Shown here in pieces: positions 61,785 through 64,000 of a stretch of DNA of 64,000 nucleotides. The number at the start of each line of letters is the position of its first letter. Positions within the stretch are counted from its first letter, which is position 1. A model generated the notes under the pieces. The model did no database searches and was not told the origin of the DNA. It worked only from the letters and a program-made list of their open reading frames with translations. The position numbers were made by a program, and so were the translations under genes. Source of the stretch: Bacteroidota bacterium (lineage in GTDB: Bacteria; Bacteroidota; Bacteroidia; AKYH767-A; OLB10); contig JAFDWZ010000015.1 in NCBI GenBank assembly GCA_018268195.1, positions 1 through 64,000 on the forward strand, in the 5' to 3' direction.

Positions 61785-62468
61785 TCATAACGACATTTTT
61801 ACTCCGTTTTGTTTTAACCAATTTTCATGTTCACGATAGTCCGGCATTTTCTTGTCTAATTCATTCCAAAATTCTGTCGAATGGTTGGGGAATTTCAAAT
61901 GCACCATTTCATGCGTAATGATGTAGTCCAGAACTGAAACAGGAGCCATGATACATTTCCAATGAAAATTCAGTCTGTTCTTGGGTGTCCATGATGCCCA
62001 GCGATTTTGCAGTTCTAAGACTTTTATTGTTGTCGGTTTGTGCTGAAACTTTTCTTCAATCAGTTTCATTCTCTCCTTGATTTTCTTCTCTGCTTTGTCC
62101 CGATAGAAGTCTTTAAATACTTTGTCTGCCTTACTCAGATATTTTTTGTCAAGGTGAAAAAAGCCGCCACTAATTTTCAAAGGCACGTCTTGATTTTCAT
62201 TTAGCTTCAATCGGTAATTTCTTCCTAAATAAAGAAACGATTGTCCGTTTACGAATTCTCGTTTTACTTTTCCTTGATTGAATTCTTTCCACTTTGCCAG
62301 TTTTATAAAAATCTGATATTCTTTTGATTTTACTGCCGCTTCAACTTTCTCGTCTGATGATGTAATAGGAGCAAGCACTTTCACTGAACCATTGCGTTCA
62401 ATAAAAATACTCACCGTTTTTCTGCGGTCAGTTTTCTCAATCGTAATATCAATGCCCTCTAATATCAT
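61785..62468 (-). CDS. YgjP-like (DUF45) zinc metallopeptidase-domain protein
   Basis: A 227-residue cytoplasmic protein with a minimal zincin motif: VSVLDYIITHEMVHLKFPNH (HExxH), then STEFWNELDKKMPDYREHEN. Upstream LELQNRWASWTPKNRLNFHW is the other conserved block of the family (WGSCT.. in relatives, here WASWT). YgjP-like proteins are common partners of type I R-M operons but their substrate is unknown. The ATG overlaps the hsdR stop by 4 nt, so the two are coupled. Intact. Confidence 0.88.
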   Translation of the reverse strand: MILEGIDITIEKTDRRKTVSIFIERNGSVKVLAPITSSDEKVEAAVKSKEYQIFIKLAKWKEFNQGKVKREFVNGQSFLYLGRNYRLKLNENQDVPLKISGGFFHLDKKYLSKADKVFKDFYRDKAEKKIKERMKLIEEKFQHKPTTIKVLELQNRWASWTPKNRLNFHWKCIMAPVSVLDYIITHEMVHLKFPNHSTEFWNELDKKMPDYREHENWLKQNGVKMSL

Positions 62469-64000
62469 TTTAAATCTGCTTCTCTGTTTTTAGCCAACTT
62501 CATTAATTCAGTTGTCAATTCTGCTGCTTTTGCAGAAAATCCTTCAATCTGTGAATAGCGAATTTCATCTTCTAAATTGCCCGAAATAGTTCTTTGCTCT
62601 GCTGGCTTATTCCAGAAATTATTAATGGCTGCTGTTTCTTTCAAGAGCAAAAGCAAAGTGTGTGTCAGTTCTTTTGTTTTATGTATTTCGTCTTCGTTAT
62701 CGGTTGTTAAGTTTTCTTTCAGCAAATCATAAAAAGGTGCTTCAATTATTGAAATGCCTTCGGTTTCGGGTTTTCTTCCTTCCGACATTTCTTCTCTTAA
62801 TCCTTCCAGTTGCTTTACTATTTCTTCCCAGTTCTCTTTGTAAGAATTAAGGATTGTTTCAAGCCTATCTTTCAAGCGGTTGTAAAGTGTTGGGTCTTTG
62901 TCAAGGTTTACTTTAATGTGCCAACGAATGGCATGTTCCATTTCCGATGCTTTTGATTTCGGTGTTTTATTCAGATAGTCAACTTTGCTTTTGAATTCAT
63001 CTGATAAAATTGAAACCTGCTGCACCTTGGTGTCAATGCCTAATGAGAAAAGATGCTTATCAATTAACTGACGGACTTTTTGCGAAGCCCATTTTAAATC
63101 CATTGTATCGTCTTTGTAACGGTCTTTGATTCTCCAAAGAAGATAGCCCAATCGTTTTGCACGAATCCAATATTCGCCACCTGCTTGTGTATTGAAAAGC
63201 AAATCCAAACTGTCAAAGAAACTTTTGGAATAAGTAAGTAATTCAGCTCTGAACTTTATGTTCTTGGCTTGTTCAATACAACTTTCTGCAAATTCAAACT
63301 CGGCTGTGCCGTCTGTGAACTTTTGATTCAGGAAGTTTTCTATTTCGTTTAGCTTTTGTTCGGTAAATAAATTCAGGATGCGTTTGTATCGGGATTCTAG
63401 AACTGGAATTTCTTTATTGATGTCACGGAATACATCTAAGAAGTTTTTCAGTTTGTCTTTGTCTTTATCCGTAAAGATGGACAAGGCTTCCTGTAAGTGT
63501 TTGGTAACACCGATGTAGTCCACAATCAAGCCAAACGATTTTCCTTTCTTGGTTCTGTTCACTCGGGTAATTGCCTGAAACAAGTCATGCTCCCTCATTA
63601 TTTTGTCGAGATACATTACTTGCTCAATAGGTGCATCAAAGCCTGTAATCAAACGGTCGCAAACGCAAATAATGCCAATGCCTGATTCGGGTTTGTTGTA
63701 GTCGAAATCTTTTTTGAAACTGTTTTTGGCATCAACATCAATGGCTTCTCGTCTTGCTTTGCTGATGTAACCGGGTTCGTTGTTGCCAATGCTTGAAATA
63801 ATGGCGTGTACTTGCAAAAACTCTAATTGCTTTATTCGGTCTTCTTCTCTTTCTCCATCGGGCAACGCTTTTAGTTCTGCAATTTTATTCTGAATGGCAA
63901 TTTCCAATTCATACTTGTATCGCACGGCTGCCACAATGCTTGAAGCCACTACCTGTGCTTTAAAACCATTGATTAAAATATCGGTGTAATAATGTTCAAT
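62465..64000 (-). CDS. hsdR: Type I restriction enzyme HsdR, C-terminal part (runs off window)
   Basis: Open from the window edge at 64000 to the stop at 62465, about 511 residues; the N-terminal nuclease and helicase motifs I-III lie outside. Visible: GFKAQVVASSIVAAVRYKYE, then IGIICVCDRLITGFDAPIEQ and LDKIMREHDLFQAITRVNRT (helicase motifs V-VI, arginine fingers), LIVDYIGVTKHL, and the long helical C-terminal domain that binds the methylase core. A reading started at 63949 is only an internal codon. No hsdM or hsdS is in this end of the window. The gene is coupled to the YgjP-like gene. Confidence 0.9.
   Translation of the reverse strand: MEHYYTDILINGFKAQVVASSIVAAVRYKYELEIAIQNKIAELKALPDGEREEDRIKQLEFLQVHAIISSIGNNEPGYISKARREAIDVDAKNSFKKDFDYNKPESGIGIICVCDRLITGFDAPIEQVMYLDKIMREHDLFQAITRVNRTKKGKSFGLIVDYIGVTKHLQEALSIFTDKDKDKLKNFLDVFRDINKEIPVLESRYKRILNLFTEQKLNEIENFLNQKFTDGTAEFEFAESCIEQAKNIKFRAELLTYSKSFFDSLDLLFNTQAGGEYWIRAKRLGYLLWRIKDRYKDDTMDLKWASQKVRQLIDKHLFSLGIDTKVQQVSILSDEFKSKVDYLNKTPKSKASEMEHAIRWHIKVNLDKDPTLYNRLKDRLETILNSYKENWEEIVKQLEGLREEMSEGRKPETEGISIIEAPFYDLLKENLTTDNEDEIHKTKELTHTLLLLLKETAAINNFWNKPAEQRTISGNLEDEIRYSQIEGFSAKAAELTTELMKLAKNREADLK

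Noticed and set aside
1-64000. CRISPR arrays, tRNA or rRNA genes, integron integrase, phage structural genes
   Set aside because: No regularly spaced short repeats, no tRNA-like folds, and no protein in the window with integrase or phage structural motifs.

Overview
The window looks like a chromosomal segment of a member of the Bacteroidota (a Chitinophagales/Sphingobacteriales-like lineage is a guess). Reasons: Bacteroidota-type TAnnTTTG promoter boxes precede most housekeeping genes; the glutamine synthetase is the long type III form; SecD and SecF are fused; c-type haem lipoproteins, YceI-like and MbnP-like proteins are typical; and a decayed type IX secretion sorting domain is present. 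There is no tRNA, rRNA, CRISPR array or integrase gene that I can see.

Layout. 1-14.7 kb is core: glnN, tatA, a small haem-protein/YceI/beta-barrel operon, dps, secDF, a LolC/E-type permease, then a three-gene nucleotide-sugar operon (DegT aminotransferase, ugd, UDP-glucuronate decarboxylase-like). 15.4-22.5 kb is an A+T-rich two-gene insertion: a ~1590-residue protein with a GHKL (sacsin/MORC/HSP90-type) ATPase domain, overlapping by 20 nt with an Upf1-like SF1 helicase fused to a C-terminal PhoH-type PIN nuclease. I recognise no named system here; it is the best candidate for an undescribed, probably defensive, system. 22.7-31.2 kb returns to core and metabolism: methylmalonyl-CoA mutase catalytic subunit, a metal/haem cluster (barrel protein, two tandem MbnP-like lipoproteins, di-haem peroxidase MbnH-like), nadE and DoxX.

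31.4-46.3 kb is accessory, almost entirely on the minus strand. A five-gene, translationally coupled operon holds an XRE regulator, a 5'-nucleotidase, type III Mod, a BRO-type protein and type III Res. An AbiEi/AbiEii pair follows, with an hsdM relic behind it. Then come small gene cassettes (methyltransferase, SnoaL-like, DoxX-like, esterase, VanZ-like, lipoproteins) separated by copies of a ~280-400 bp intergenic repeat. 46.9-52.8 kb is core again (rimP-nusA-infB plus a small membrane protein, and a divergent DEDD exonuclease). An IS3-family element sits exactly at the edge of this block.

54.3-64 kb is a second stretch of repeat-bounded cassettes: a type II restriction-modification operon (unknown protein, C-protein-like XRE, Vsr, C5-cytosine methylase, putative endonuclease), an FAD monooxygenase, a GH25 lysozyme gene broken by one stop codon, a subclass B1-type metallo-beta-lactamase with all six zinc ligands, and a YgjP-like metallopeptidase coupled to a type I hsdR that runs off the window. 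Cassette boundaries carry attC-like core motifs next to the 3' ends of the genes. The same-orientation genes, the repeats and the gene types together suggest an integron-like or related cassette array without its integrase in view.
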